NCBI GenBank assembly: GCA_030685235.1
Contig: MU839123.1
Coordinates: 186,001-250,000, forward strand
Direction of reading: 5' to 3'
Length of the DNA stretch: 64,000 nucleotides
Source of the DNA: Copromyces sp. CBS 386.78
Taxonomy: Eukaryota; Ascomycota; Sordariomycetes; Sordariales; Sordariaceae
Shown: one piece after another, positions 1-12,065 of the stretch
How the letters are laid out: every line of letters starts with the position of its first letter
Position numbering within the stretch: the stretch's first letter is position 1
Notes under the pieces: model-generated
The model's input: the letters and a program-made list of their open reading frames with translations, nothing else
Databases searched by the model: none
Told to the model about the DNA's origin: nothing
Translations under genes and position numbers: made by a program

Positions 1-134
1 GGCGGGCACATTCGGACTTCGGAACACATTGATGTGCGAACACCACAGCAACCGGGTTCGTGATACCCAGTGGAAACACAATACAACGTTCCGGGATTAG
101 GTAATCAACACTTGTCTCCGACGACGGCCTGCTC

Positions 135-150
135 TATAAAGCATATATAA
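135..150 (+). promoter_or_regulatory. TATA-like element of the DUF4243 gene
   Basis: An A/T run of the form TATAAAGCATATATAA lies 84-99 nt upstream of the first ATG (234) of the next gene. The spacing suits a TATA element with a short 5' leader. The rest of 1-233 shows no open frame or repeat that I can support. Confidence 0.45.
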
Positions 151-233
151 TTCAGCTATATCTACATTTTTCGAGAAACTTTCCTAAAGGTCCTGACCAC
201 ACCGGCCCGGACATTCAACCCAAATCACCGTGA

Positions 234-1981
234 ATGCACCCCTTCACTTCGGCCGGGACCAAGACATCCCTGCTTCGCCAGGCCATCAACATTTCTCCAA
301 GACTACCAACACCAAGGACGATCATCACCACCCGACGTATTCACCTCACAGCCAGCAAGATGTCCTCCTCCTCCCCCGAGTCCTCACCCGAAGGGGCAGC
401 CGCAACCCCCCACCGCATCTCCATCCCCCCCTCCGCCACCGGCCTCTGGGGCTCCTCCCCCTCTCCCCTCCTCCCGTCAACCTACACCGGCCCCGTCATC
501 CCCCCTCAAACCGCCCCAACCTCCACGCTCCTCTCCCGCCTCCTCCAAGCCGACATGGCCCACCACCACGTCTTTTTCAACGAGGATGGTTTCCACAACC
601 ACATTCCCCATCATCTTCTCGCCTTATACGGGACCTCTGCGCCACCCGAGGCGTTGCAGAAAGCTTACGATGGTAATGCTGGGTATCAACGGCCTGTTTT
701 GCCGGAACATCACCATCGGCCAAAGGAGGGGGGTGGGGAGGATTTGTTGATACAAAACTGGAAGGAGGATTACCCCAAATATCGCGGAAAAGAAGAGTAC
801 TACCCCGATTTCCTAGCTTTCTTCAAGCGGGAGATGGATTCCCTCGGGGGACGCTACGAGGAGGTGGTGAACACGTACCTCTTCAGCGGCACGCCCGTGG
901 CGGAGAATTTGTTGGTTAGACTATACAGCGGGTTCTTGCACCCGTTGATTCAGCTCATGTACGGACTGGAGTGGAAACAGCCGGCGATAGTAGCGGAGGG
1001 GTTGGCGCAGGCTGCTGTGCATGCGGATGATATCGGGACTTACCTTCTCCCCGCTGAGGCAGCAGCCAGGGAAGACAGGGCAGAGGATATGGGCAAGATT
1101 CTGGATCTGCTGGAGAAGGGAGTGAGACAAAACGAAAAGTTGGCCAAAGCGGCGAGGATGAGTGATTCCAACAAAATCAGGGATGGAGTTCTGGCTAGAG
1201 CCAAGGAGGAGGCGATAAAGTTGGCAAGCAGGGTCAAGGTGAATGCGACAAATGAGAAGGAACTGCAGGAGAGGACTGCGGAAATGCATGACTCTGCGGT
1301 GTTTATGGCGAGCGCGGCGGCGTTGGTGAAGAGGCATGAGAAAAAGGGGCCGAGGTTTGATTTCTTTTTGATGTGAGTTTTTGTCCTTTGTTTTAATTTT
1401 GCTGGTTGCGAGCCCCTGAACTCAGGGGGTAGGTAGGCTTTGAGAAGTTGGACAGGACGGTAAGGTTGATACTGACTGATGATTCTCGATGATAGGCACC
1501 ACGTAACCTCAGCACCATTCTTCACCACCGTCAATGCCCAAGATTGGATATCACTCGACACAAAGGTCCGTCTTCTCGAGTGGAAGATCAGGATGGATCT
1601 GGTTCAGTATGCGGCGCGTGGAGCGCCCGAGTTGTCGCTTGATGCAATTACTTCTTATCAGCCTAAGGAGAAGAAGGCATCCGGAACTCCTGAAGGTAAG
1701 TTGATGAAAGCACCCTCTTCCGCTGCTCGGCTTTGAACTGTTACTGACTGACTGGTTCTTCAGAAATCATCTCCAACCTCCACTTCTTTGAGGACGATGG
1801 TCATGCTATCAAGTTGGCCAGAGCTGCACGGATTTGCCAGCTTTATTACCAGACAAGAGACGATGACTACTGGAACAAGATCTACCACTTGATTGTTGAC
1901 TCGGTCCTCGCACCAGGACCGCATTGGGTGCGTAGTTGTGGGTTTGATGAGGCGTGGGAGGATATTCCGGATGTTGAGTAG
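234..1981 (+). CDS. Questin oxidase-like (DUF4243/HypA-type) protein with a mitochondrial-type leader
   Basis: I infer three exons, 234-1372, 1496-1695 and 1764-1981, giving 518 residues. Introns are GT-AG with phases that join cleanly. The body resembles the fungal questin-oxidase-like family: the HHVFFNEDGFHNHIPHHLL stretch, a long helical middle and a C-terminal tryptophan-rich tail. Family members oxidise or open anthraquinone-type rings in some secondary pathways, but most are uncharacterised, and no biosynthetic neighbours occur here, so the substrate is unknown. The first 42 residues are Arg/Ser/Thr-rich with few acids, like a mitochondrial presequence. A second in-frame ATG at 360 would give a leaderless form. 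The gene converges on pwp2, with about 275 bp between the stop codons. The family call is fairly secure; the biochemical role is not. Confidence 0.82.
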
Positions 1982-2256
1982 GAAGGCTTCATACCAGAGC
2001 TTACGTCCTCATATGTGTTGAGCACGGTAAAGCACTGAGTTGTATAGCACGTTGTTTGTATCCCAAAATCCTCTCTCTTTTCTCTATTGCCATGAATTGG
2101 TATCAAAATCATCTGTACAAAGTATGTATAAACTAGAATGCCGGTTGCACCCCGATTTTCCGTATCAGCGCCTATCCTATGTAGTAGTTAACCCTCCTTC
2201 CTTACCGTCACAAAATACATCCTAGAGTACTTCTAAACCCTAGGACGACCACCTAT

Positions 2257-5010
2257 TTATTCCAAACCGATCCACTCGTCTTCGCTGGCGTTCCCCTCAT
2301 CCTGCTGCATGACATCGGTCAAGCTCATCGGCTGCTCATCCGCGCCGGAAGCCCACTCAAGCGCCAAGGTCTTGCTGGTGTTATTCGTCTCCTTAGCAGC
2401 GCTCGCCTGGCCGAGGAGGTAATCAACCATGTAGACGTTCTCATCGGCCAACTTCCTGATCTCATCCCTCATCTTGGACACAGCCCTCGCGACAACACGA
2501 AGCTCGACATCGACCTTGCCGCGGTTGGCAGACAGCCACGCGCCGTGCTTGTCGACCAGAGCCTTGATCCACAGCAGACAGAACTCGACGTGTGGGCTCT
2601 GCTCGGTCTGGGCGGCAACGTACCGCAGCAGCCTGGCGACGTACACGCTGGGAAACTGCTCGACAACCAGAGGGATGTCGGTATAAGGGATGGCTTGGAA
2701 GACACGCTGGATCAGGCCGGCCTCGTTCAGGCGGAAGGCCATGACGAGAGCCTTTAGGTAGTCCTTCTCCTTCTCGAGCACGGCCAGGGTGGAGGTGGGG
2801 GTGATCTCCATGTTCAGGTCAAAGGGATCGAACTGGATGGTGGTGTCCAGGCTGTAGATCAAAAGACCTTCCGTGGAAGCGGCGCAGAAAGCACTTCCGT
2901 TCGGGGAGAAAGCGACGCCGTTTACTCTCACTTCGGGGTTCTTCCTCCGCGCGGAGGGATCGCCGCGCTTGGAGCCGGGTAGCGACCTGTCTATCCTGTC
3001 CTCGAAATCGGAAGCCTCGCCTTGCTCGTCCAGGAGGCCCTGGGGCCCAGCCTCGGTAAGAAGCTTGCTGTTGAGGAACTCCTGAGTGCCCTGGAGCGAA
3101 AGGTTGACGCTCACAGTGTACTTCTTCAGGAGAACCATGGTGGTGACGGAGTACAAGCAGATATACTTGCTGTTGCCGCCCGCCAAGAGGCAGGATCCAT
3201 CTGTGCTGTATCTGATGGTGTTGAAAGCCTTGGTACCGGCAACGTTGGCCGCAGTCCTGCGATCACCGACCTTGCGACCACCAGAGACATCTCTGCGCCC
3301 ATCAAGACCGGCTTGTTGCTCAGCTTCCGAGACCGACCAGAAGGACAGGTTGCCGTCAAGAGTAGAGATGGCAATCTGGAGAGAGTCTGGCCTGAAAGCA
3401 ATGTCGAGAACATCCGAGTTGAGCTGGAGAGGCTCGCTTGTTTGTGTGCGGTTGAAGATGGACCAGATACGGGCCGTGCGGTCCCAAGAACCACTGACAA
3501 GAAGACCGCCGTTAGGCGCAAAAGCCAGAGATGATACAGGCCCTTCGTGTCCCGAAAGACGATCTAGGAGCTGTCCAGTCTGGACAGACCAAATGTGAAT
3601 GTCGAAAGAGTCAACGGAGCCCGCCGCCACGATTTCGCCGCTAGGATCAACAGCCATGCAAGAGAACGACAGCCTCTCGGGTGCTGTGAAAGTCCTGAAG
3701 TTTCTGTATCTGATCAAGTCCCACGCCCTGATAGAACCGTCCAAACTCGAGGTAAACAGGACATTGCCCTTCTTGGAGAACTCGCATGCAGTGATGCCGC
3801 TAGTGTGCTCTGTGAAAGTGACAATGCAGAATCCCGATTCCGTATCCCACACCTTGATCTTTCCATCATCGGCAACTGTGACAATTCGCTGACCGTCCGG
3901 AGAGTAAACGAGGGAGTTCATCGAATCAAAATGGCCCTGCTGCTTGAGGATGTACGACTCTGACTGCCACTCCCACACCAACAGCTGACCAAGCTTGGAT
4001 GCACCAAACGCCAGCCACTCGCCGCTCTTGTTGATCGTTACAAAGTCGATTTCGTTCTGGGAGATGCTGAGAGTATGGATCATGTTGAAGTCGGGCATTT
4101 CGTAGAGGCCAAAGATACCGTTCGAGAAACCGGCGACCAGCAAGTTCGATTCGGGATGGAAGGCGGCGCATCGTACGGTGGCGCTGTTCTGCATGAAGTA
4201 GTGCTTGTTGACAATCCTCCACCTCAGGTCGTCATCGTCCACAATATCGTCGTCCTGTCCGAGCTTCGCAACATATTGCCAGTCGAAAACGGCGCCGTCC
4301 TTGCTGACCGTGTAAATAGTCTCCTGGTCCTTGGAAAACCACGCGCCAATGACTCCCTGCCTGTGACCGGACAAGACCGTAGGTGTGAAGCCCTCCTCTT
4401 GATCGATACTCCATATCCTTGCTGTAAGATCCTTGGAAGATGTGAGGAAGAATCGCGAATCGTGGGACCACTCGATGTGGCGGACATCGTCGAAGTGTTG
4501 AACGTGCGTGTGGTGCTTGACGAAGGGCGCAAACTCGAGCTCGCCGTCGGCGTTGGAGTCGGGTGTCGAAGGAACGTGCCAGACCTCGATTTTCCTGCCG
4601 AGCCCGACAATGAAGTGGCGCCCCGATGGCGAGAAGGAGAGAGCCGTTACTGGAGCCTTGAAGGAGAAGTGGTATAATACTACGCGCCGGGGCACGTTGG
4701 TGAGGATAGCTTGGCCATCTTCGTCGATGGAAAGGAGGAGGTTGCCCTGGGGTGTGAGGCCGATACGCGCAATGTTCTTTCGGTGGGAGAAGGGAAGGGT
4801 ATATGATTTGTTACTGCGACCGTGTTAGCCAGCTCACACAAGCCATGCGTCAGGCAAGTATAGGATTCTCATAACATACTCGACAAGGTTAAAGACAGTC
4901 ACCCTGTTGCCGACGGGCGAGAAGAGATGGGTACCGTCCGGGCTGAACAAGAGATTGCCCTGGCAGTAGACTGTGCCCAGTAAATTAGAAAACTTGAAGT
5001 CGGTCTTCAT
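2257..5010 (-). CDS. pwp2: Pwp2/Utp1, WD-repeat protein of the U3 snoRNP / SSU processome
   Basis: Two exons on the minus strand, 5010-4880 and 4813-2257, encode 895 residues. The start MKTDFKFSNLLGTVYCQGN matches the conserved Pwp2 N-terminus. Tandem WD40 units follow as two propellers (residues roughly 10-700), with repeated GH..PV and DG.I..WD elements. The C-terminal region near residues 740-845 has the Utp12-type helical domain. The acidic tail ends in DEWIGLE. Pwp2 belongs to the UTP-B complex, which binds U3 snoRNA in the nucleolus and is needed for 18S rRNA maturation. Length fits the family (about 900). The ATG at 5010 is the first in frame. The gene is divergent from the cdc12 septin across about 1 kb. 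Confidence 0.95.
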
Positions 5011-6071
5011 TGTCAAACGCTATTCCATGCCTCGACTTTGGGTGTTGAAGATGGAGAATGGGGGTTTGCAATGCGCCGATAGTATGGGATGTGAAGTATG
5101 TACAAGTCTGTATAAGTGGAACAGAAGTTCAGTTGTTACAGGCAGGCTGCTATTGCGCCTAGACCGCCCGTACTTTCAATGGCGATTCTGCCAGCCAAAA
5201 ACCAAAAATTTCATAAAGTTTTTGGCGGGGAATGGAGTCGGGTTAGCTCCTCGCTTCGGCACCAGCTGTCAGAAAGCTTGGCAAAACTGGCAGCCTCACC
5301 GACCGCGGACCGGCCAGCACGGTGCACGGTCACATGTACAGTGCAAGGCTGGCAGAGCTGGCAATCAATGGCTGATCACCGCAAACACGGCGCTAGCAGG
5401 GAAGGCACGTATCGATTAAATGCTCGGCGAGGGTACCTGGCAAGCGCGTTTCAGTGGAGAGCTGCCAGCGTCTCTGGGGAATTGGGGAAGCAAGTGGAAA
5501 AGGGGAGGCTCCACTCATTTCCCTAGAGCGCAGCCAGTCAGGAACGGCCTTTCGTGGCAGCTCTGCTGCAGACTGCCGGGCTCGAAGGTGCCAATATGGA
5601 TGTGCTCCGTGCGCCTACTCTCATCACAGGCGGCGTGCTGCCCTCTGCGAAATGCTGCTTGCTCCGTCTGCTGTGGCCCTGCAGTCCCTGGAAGTGCTTG
5701 GCCTGGCGCTCCCGTCCCCGTCGCTGCTCTCTCCTGCGTGGTGTGTGTTGTGTTGGGTTGGGCCAGATGAATTGGATGGTCTGGAAATTTGAACAGGCAA
5801 ATTCCCCTGAACGAAGCACAGAGCTCCACGACGGGTCCCCGTCCACCACTGACTGCAGTTCCATCCTCGTCTGTCTCTCGCTCCCACCCGTCCACTGTCA
5901 ACATCAACCTAATTTCGATTCCCATCCACCACCACCACATACACCACGCATCCCGCCCGACGCTCTTTTTCTCCAATTGCCGGTGCTTCTACTCGCCGTT
6001 ACAGCAACGGGATCGTGACTTAATCCTCTACACATAATTATCTCCCAGTTCCGTGTTTCGCCCAGCTGAAG
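5011..6071. other. Divergent intergenic region pwp2 / cdc12
   Basis: About 1.06 kb separates the two start codons. The cdc12-proximal half is pyrimidine-rich (CCACCACCACCACATACACC near 5930-5945), typical of a fungal 5' leader. Open frames here lack conserved content and I read none as a gene. No clear TATA box is seen. Confidence 0.6.
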
Positions 6072-7434
6072 ATGTCCCCTGCCGCTAGCGAGAGCGCCTC
6101 ACCGATTGGCATTGCCAATCTGCCTAACCAGCGACACAAGATTGTTGCTAAGAGGGGCGCTGCGTTTACTATCATGGTGCGCTTCACCGTCCAAAGCTTG
6201 CCGAACCTCGGATCTGTAAACCAATGCTGACGGCGTGGATGGATATAGGTTGCTGGCGAGTCCGGCCTCGGCAAGACCACCTTCATCAACACGCTGTTCT
6301 CCACGACCATCAAGAACTATGCCGACCACAAGAGGCGCCATCAGAAGCAGGTCGACAAGACCGTCGAGATCGAAATCACAAAGGCTGAGCTCGAAGAGAA
6401 GTTCTTCAAGGGTACGGCAGCAGATTGCGCAGGGGAACGGGGACCTTGGTGTCTTATAAGAGAGCTCTGTCTGACCAGCTTATAGTTCGCCTGACTGTGA
6501 TCGACACCCCCGGCTTTGGTGACTACGTCAACAATCGCGACTCATGGATGCCCATTATCGAATTCCTCGACGACCAGCACGAGTCCTACATGCTCCAGGA
6601 GCAACAACCCCGCCGTCAGGACAAGATCGACCTCCGTGTCCACGCCTGCTTGTACTTCATCCGTCCTACCGGCCACACCCTTAAGCCCCTAGATATCGAG
6701 GTTATGAAGAGACTGTGCTCTCGCGTCAACCTCATCCCCGTTATCGCCAAGGCCGACACCCTCAGCCCTGCCGACCTGGCGAGGTTCAAGTCCAGGGTGA
6801 GTGTTTGCTGTTTTCCCTAACACGTGCCCAATTTGTCGCTAACAGTTGTTTCCAGATCCGTGCCGTCATCGAAGCTCAGGGTATCAAGATCTATCAGCCA
6901 CCTATTGAGGAGGATGACGAGGCTGCCGCACAACACGCCCGCAGCTTGATGGCCGCCATGCCCTTTGCCGTTATTGGTTCCGAGAAGGATGTTAAGACCA
7001 GCGATGGACGTATTGTCAAGGGTCGTCAGTACTCGTGGGGTGTTGCCGAGGTCGAGAACGAGGAACACTGCGACTTCAAGAAGCTCCGTTCGATTCTTAT
7101 TCGCACCCACATGTTGGACCTTATCCACACAACAGAGGAGCTGCACTACGAGGCTTACCGCGCCCAGCAAATGGAGACCCGCAAGTTCGGCGAGGCTCGC
7201 CCAAGGAAGCTCGACAACCCCAAGTTCAAGGAGGAGGAGGAGGCTCTCCGCAAGCGCTTCACAGAACAGGTCAAGATTGAGGAGCAGCGCTTCAGGCAGT
7301 GGGAGCAGAAGCTCATTGCCGAGCGCGACCGTCTCAACAAGGACCTCGAACAAACCCACGCCCAGATCAAGTCCCTCGAGATGGAGCTTGAATCTTTGCA
7401 GGGAAGCGCCGTCCGCAGCCACGGTCGCCGCTAA
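6072..7434 (+). CDS. cdc12: Septin, Cdc12/AspC class
   Basis: Four exons, 6072-6176, 6249-6411, 6486-6796 and 6856-7434, give 385 residues. The GTPase motifs are intact: P-loop GESGLGKT (about 38-45), DTPGFGD (about 96-102) and AKAD (about 177-180). The septin-unique element follows, then a charged C-terminal coiled coil (about 305-375). The opening IGIANLPNQRHKIV and the pairing of FTIMVAGESG with HKRRHQ fit the Cdc12 class rather than Cdc3, Cdc10 or Cdc11. Septins form hetero-oligomeric filaments at septation sites, hyphal tips and branch points. The start is a good AAGATGTCC context and the only sensible ATG. Nothing is broken or missing. Confidence 0.94.
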
Positions 7435-8281
7435 GCGGTCATCACAAGGGGGACGACCGTCTCCCGTTCTATCGAGCACTAACGTACCTGCGCCTCGATT
7501 CTTTTCGACATGTTTACGTGAAGACGAACTAGGCGACTTACATACCTTGAAGACGATGTTCATGGATATGCTGCGGTTTGGTAGATTGGCGTGGTCTTCA
7601 GTCGAGGCTTGTTAGAAGGGGCGACTCATCATGTTTTTATACACATGCCCTGGTTCCCCCATCTTCCCAAGCCCTTTCTGCATAACCCCGAGTCGCGCAG
7701 GGAGGTACAGGAGAGATGGGGATGAAAAGTTACAGATATTTGGAAGATTTCGAGCGGCAACTGACATTTTACCACCAACCCCTTTACCACTTAACTTCAC
7801 ACGCATCACGCCAATTTTTTTTCTATCCGTCTTAGCTACGATGTAATTCTGCTAGCAGTCTCCCTTTCAATGATACCAAATAATGAGAAAGGCTGCCACT
7901 TTTTGAGTACCAAGCTTTGGCTTTCGGTTGCAGTAATTTAATGTTGAGAGTTGATAATGGTCACAAGTTAACGGAGTATAACGTTGCATTTGCAATGATG
8001 ATTTGTTATCTCCATCCATATCATGCCCAGCTAACGATATTGCGTAAAAAAATACGAGGTTGTTTGCTCCGTAGACCAAGCCCGCCCAACTTTGCACACA
8101 CGAACGCGGAATAACCCAGATCCATGATACCGAACGGAATAATAACCCATCCATTTACACCAACATCAGGTCACTGTGATACCCTTCTTCCTTTGCGCTG
8201 AACTACTGAACCGATGGGTATTATTCCTTTCTCCATGACCCTTTCCATCGCCCACCTCACTTCGTCCTCCGATGATGCTCT
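7435..8281. other. Convergent 3' region between septin and kinase genes
   Basis: About 850 bp between two stop codons. It is A/T-richer than the flanks and contains only short chance frames. I see no RNA gene, repeat array or conserved frame; it presumably holds both 3' UTRs. Confidence 0.6.
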
Positions 8282-10036
8282 CTAAACCGCATCCATCGTC
8301 GCCCGCGTCGTCAACTGCTCGTTTTTATTCCCCAACTTCGAAATCTGCAAGAACGCATCCACGCCGTACCCCTCCAGACTGTGCAGCGCCAGGCTACCGG
8401 CCCAGTACTCGGCGTACACCCTGCTCAACGGCAGGCCCATGCCCAAGCGCAGGTTTGGCGGACGGCTGGTTAGCGTCGCTAAGGAGTTGCTGTGGCCTGG
8501 GTCGCCGGGGAAGTTGCTTCCGTTGTGGATGCCCTTGATTTTCTGTTGTTGTTCATTTTGTTGTGGTTGTTGCTGTTGTTGTTCCTGCTGCTTTTGTTGT
8601 TGCTGTATCTTGCCCACCGTCATCGTTTCACCAGCCTCGTCGCTAGAGGTGGTACCCTCGAGCTTAAGTTCCTGCATCGTGGCCGCCATCTTGGGCACCT
8701 GTTCCAAATTTGCAAGGAGTTGCTTGCTTGCGGGCCCCTTGCTGAAGGACCAGAGATAGGGAAGAACGTCCTGCTGGATGCCGCCGCCTTGGTCCGAGAT
8801 GCGGATGATGACGTGTTGGCTGCTTTCGCAGATTGTTACTTCGATCGGCGGCGGCGGGCCGATTTCCTTTCCTCCTCCAGACTTTGCTTTGAGAAGTTGG
8901 TGCTTCTCCACCACGGCCTGCACCGAGTTACGGAGCAGCTCGCCGATAATGTACTCGAGGTGGCTAAGGATGTACGGGAAGTTGGCCTCCAGGTGTCCGT
9001 CGATTTTGATCTCCGGGATCGCCACGTCCGGACCATAGGCGCGCTGCGCGATGTCGCGGATGGCCTGGCCGCACCGTTCGACGACCTCCTTGGCGACGCA
9101 CTTCAGAAAGACTTCGCCAATGAACTCATAATCAGAAAGCTTGGCTCCCGGGGAGAACCAGGGAGCGTTGAAGGTGTCGGTTAGAGCTAGGTGTTGCTCG
9201 GCGATGACGCGGCGGGAGATGCGAGATCGTAGGAGTACGTTCATGAACTTGTCTAGCTCCTTTGCGTCCATGAGTCCGGCTGACTCCAAGATGCCCATGG
9301 CTAGATTGGGGATCACGGTCAAATGCGCTTTGAGGGTGGACCGGATGGTGGCACATAGAGCCTCGTTGTCTTCGAGGGTCTTGATTTCGGGGATCTTGCG
9401 GAAGGTGTCGAAGGCTGTGTAGTAGAGGTCGTAGACTTCGTTGATGTGCGGGTTCGTTACGACTACGTAGGGCAGGCGTTGCATGTCGCGGATTCGGTGG
9501 GCGATTCTGTGAGTATGGTGCACATGGTCAGATACTGTAGCTCCCGTTTTCTGAAGATTGGGTGTGACTCTTGAGAACTTACCTCGTCGGAAGCTCCGTT
9601 CGCACATAGTTGGCAGAGCTGATCAACCTCGGCTCGCTCAGGGAGCGGCCGAAGACCATCAGCTGGCGCAAACTGACCGCTCGAGCTTCCTTTGCGACCC
9701 ATCTGTAAAGTGAAGGGACGACATTGTAAGCTTGAGCTCCTGGTGTCTACTCCGAGGCAAGGGCAGGAAGTGCGCATACTCATCCAGGACAGACACTGGG
9801 CGCCATTTCGGACTATGTTGGCTGTAAGTAGAGGTAGATCGAATCTGAAGGGTTGAAGATATTGTTCGTGCGCTCGTTGGTGATGCTGATAGTCTTGATG
9901 TTACAACTGAGGTAGAGCTCTTGAAGCTTCGAGTCATCACCAGTTTGAGGAGCTGTCCTCGGCTTCCTCCTCTTGGTGTCGCCATGCTCATCAGCCGGAC
10001 GGGCGCTTTGACATTTTGCAGCAAGAAACTCGGCAT
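8282..10036 (-). CDS. Mitochondrial pyruvate / branched-chain 2-oxoacid dehydrogenase kinase (Pkp family)
   Basis: Three minus-strand exons, 10036-9780, 9702-9583 and 9506-8282, give 533 residues. The first about 60 residues are basic and Ser/Thr-rich, a mitochondrial presequence. A four-helix region follows (LRQLMVFGRSLSEPRL, RIAHRIRDMQRLPYVV), then the GHKL ATPase: N box ELLRNSVQAVVEKH, G1 box DQGGG and G2 box LGMGLPLSR. These enzymes phosphorylate the E1-alpha subunit of matrix 2-oxoacid dehydrogenases and switch them off. The combination is nearest to the Pkp2/BCKDK-like branch, but substrate choice cannot be read from sequence. An unusual insertion of about 110 residues with poly-Q lies in the ATP lid between G1 and G2. 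The gene is divergent from ubp15. Confidence 0.9.
8543..8606 (-). repeat. CAG/CAA-rich poly-Q tract in the kinase ATP lid
   Basis: Imperfect CAA/CAG codons encode runs of Q broken by K, E, P and N. The tract sits between the DQGGG and LGMGLP boxes, a region that is short in characterised kinases of this family. Confidence 0.8.
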
Positions 10037-12065
10037 ACCGTCGATGCCATGCGTAAAAGATGAGATTTAGAGAAAAGAGAAAAAGAGACTCGGAGTTGGG
10101 TTGTCACAGATGTATCAGGCTAGAAGGTTCCTGAGGTCCGTCCTGTTGTGTCAGGGTTGGGAGCGATAATCGGAGCAAGATGCACCTCCACGTTAGAATG
10201 GAAGCTAGGCCCGGGAATGGGGGGCCCCGCTGGTTATCACAAGCATTAGTTTAGAGTTTACGTTAGGGGGGCGCGGGATGAAGGTCGGGGGGCCTAGAGC
10301 TTTTTAGGTTGCCGTGGATCATATGCTCGGAAATTGTAGTCACGGAGACACGACAGACGGGATGTTGGCGTCAAGCAAGTCAGGCCATTCCTACTCGTGT
10401 CAGAATTGAAGGTCGAGTTCCATCAGGGCAGGCACCTCGTTAATAGGTATGTTCAAGTACTGAACGGATGAACGTCCTAGCACTGCATGAGGTGATTCGA
10501 AGGGAAAGAGTTGCTCCTGTTTGAACAATCAACCCGCAATATTTACGTCACTCGTCAGTTGTCTTGGGCAAATTGGACGTCCTTGCGAGCAATCATTATA
10601 TAAACTAACTTGGCAGACAAACAGACTGGAGCTTTGTTGGACGTTGGCCGTGTTCAGGACAATAATACTCTTTGGGCCTGATTTGATGTGCTGGTGGAGT
10701 GTTCAGCGGATACATCAGCTGTGAGCTGGAGAAAGAGGTCCGAGGCCACGAACGAACCAGCTCCGTCAGGTTCAACAGCAGAACGGGCATCTCCCACGTC
10801 ATTCAAGTTTGTGAGGCCTTTGTGTCTGTTAAAGGCTGCGGATAGTGTTAGTATTATATACTAACAGTAGAGCTTTGTTTGTAAGCGTAGTTTGCGTTAG
10901 ATGCTCATGTCTTGGCTAACAGACATAGGTATCTGATACCCACATCCACATCCCTCATCTGCGCGGGGTGATCCTCCAGCCCGGACCAACAGCCACAGTA
11001 GTCGCATTGGATGTCGAACAGAACAAGCCGGTCGTGACCCAAGGAGTGTGGCCACGATACATTCAGTTCCATGATGGAAGTTGAAGTAGCGTTTGTGCTT
11101 GTTATAGGTACTGCGAAGAGCCAGCTGAGTGCTCTTATGAAGACCAAAAGGCTGCGATGACGCCAGGAGTTAACGATGGTTCAAACCACATAGAGATACG
11201 GTATGTAGAAGTGAAGAACATGCCCATTTCCTTGCGTGCAGTGACATTCCATATACCTACATTGCTGCCATTCAGCAACTCACAGCGTGCGGCCCGGCAA
11301 CCGCGGTGGGTGACGGGACCTATCGAAGCCCGTTTCGACAAGACAAGAAAGAAAGAAACCGTGACCTCCAATCACGACTTCACCTTGTCCTCACTGCCAC
11401 TCCCGTCACTGCACGACCTGCATCCACCCAAAGAACTGAAGGCCAAGACTCAGTCCACAGTCCACCACCACCACCTAGGTTCTTGCCTGTGTTGCTCCAT
11501 ATCGCCAACCTTTCTTTCCCTTTCTCATTCTCTTTGCTCCCTCCTTACCACGACCGATCCCCTCTCCGCGCCTGCCCACGACCTGCGCTCTTAGTCAGTC
11601 ATTCGTTCGAGAGTATCCTCCGACCTACCTTAACCCTCCCGAATACTCCGCATCGCCTGCCGAAAGCCGCAGTACAAACCAAGCCAAAAGAGAAGGAGCA
11701 CACACAGGGCCACACAGCTCATTGCTTGCAAGAAGCGAGGCATAGTCCACGTTGCGTCGACAGTCGTCACTTCCTGTTGGGACGTCCGTTGTCGCCGACG
11801 CGATCCGCAACTTCCTGTAACTTCGACCTCTGCAGCTACTGTAGCCCACTGGCATTATGGTGAGTGTCTTTTGATGCACCGGCAGAAACCAACACCATAA
11901 CCGTCACCCGCGCACCTTTTGTTTCCCCTCCATCCGTCTTCCTCAACAGCTCGGGGAACAAGTCAACCTCAACATCCACCTTTCCCATGCACCCGATCAT
12001 CACGCGAGCCATTGCTTGTCTAATTGTATCATTCCTCTCTGTTGTTCGCCTCTCCTTGCCCCTCG
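10037..12065. other. Long divergent intergenic region kinase / ubp15
   Basis: About 2 kb with no conserved open frame. The part nearest ubp15 (about 11300-12065) is C/T-rich like a long fungal 5' leader. It contains an ATG at 11857 followed directly by a GTGAGT donor-like hexamer, so a 5' UTR intron or upstream start is possible. The segment 10200-10300 is G-rich. No RNA gene is recognised. Confidence 0.55.

Noticed and set aside
11857..12065. ATG at 11857 as a separate coding exon of ubp15
   Set aside because: Acceptors near 11885, 11949 and 12008 either lead to early stops or join out of frame with the conserved N-terminus.
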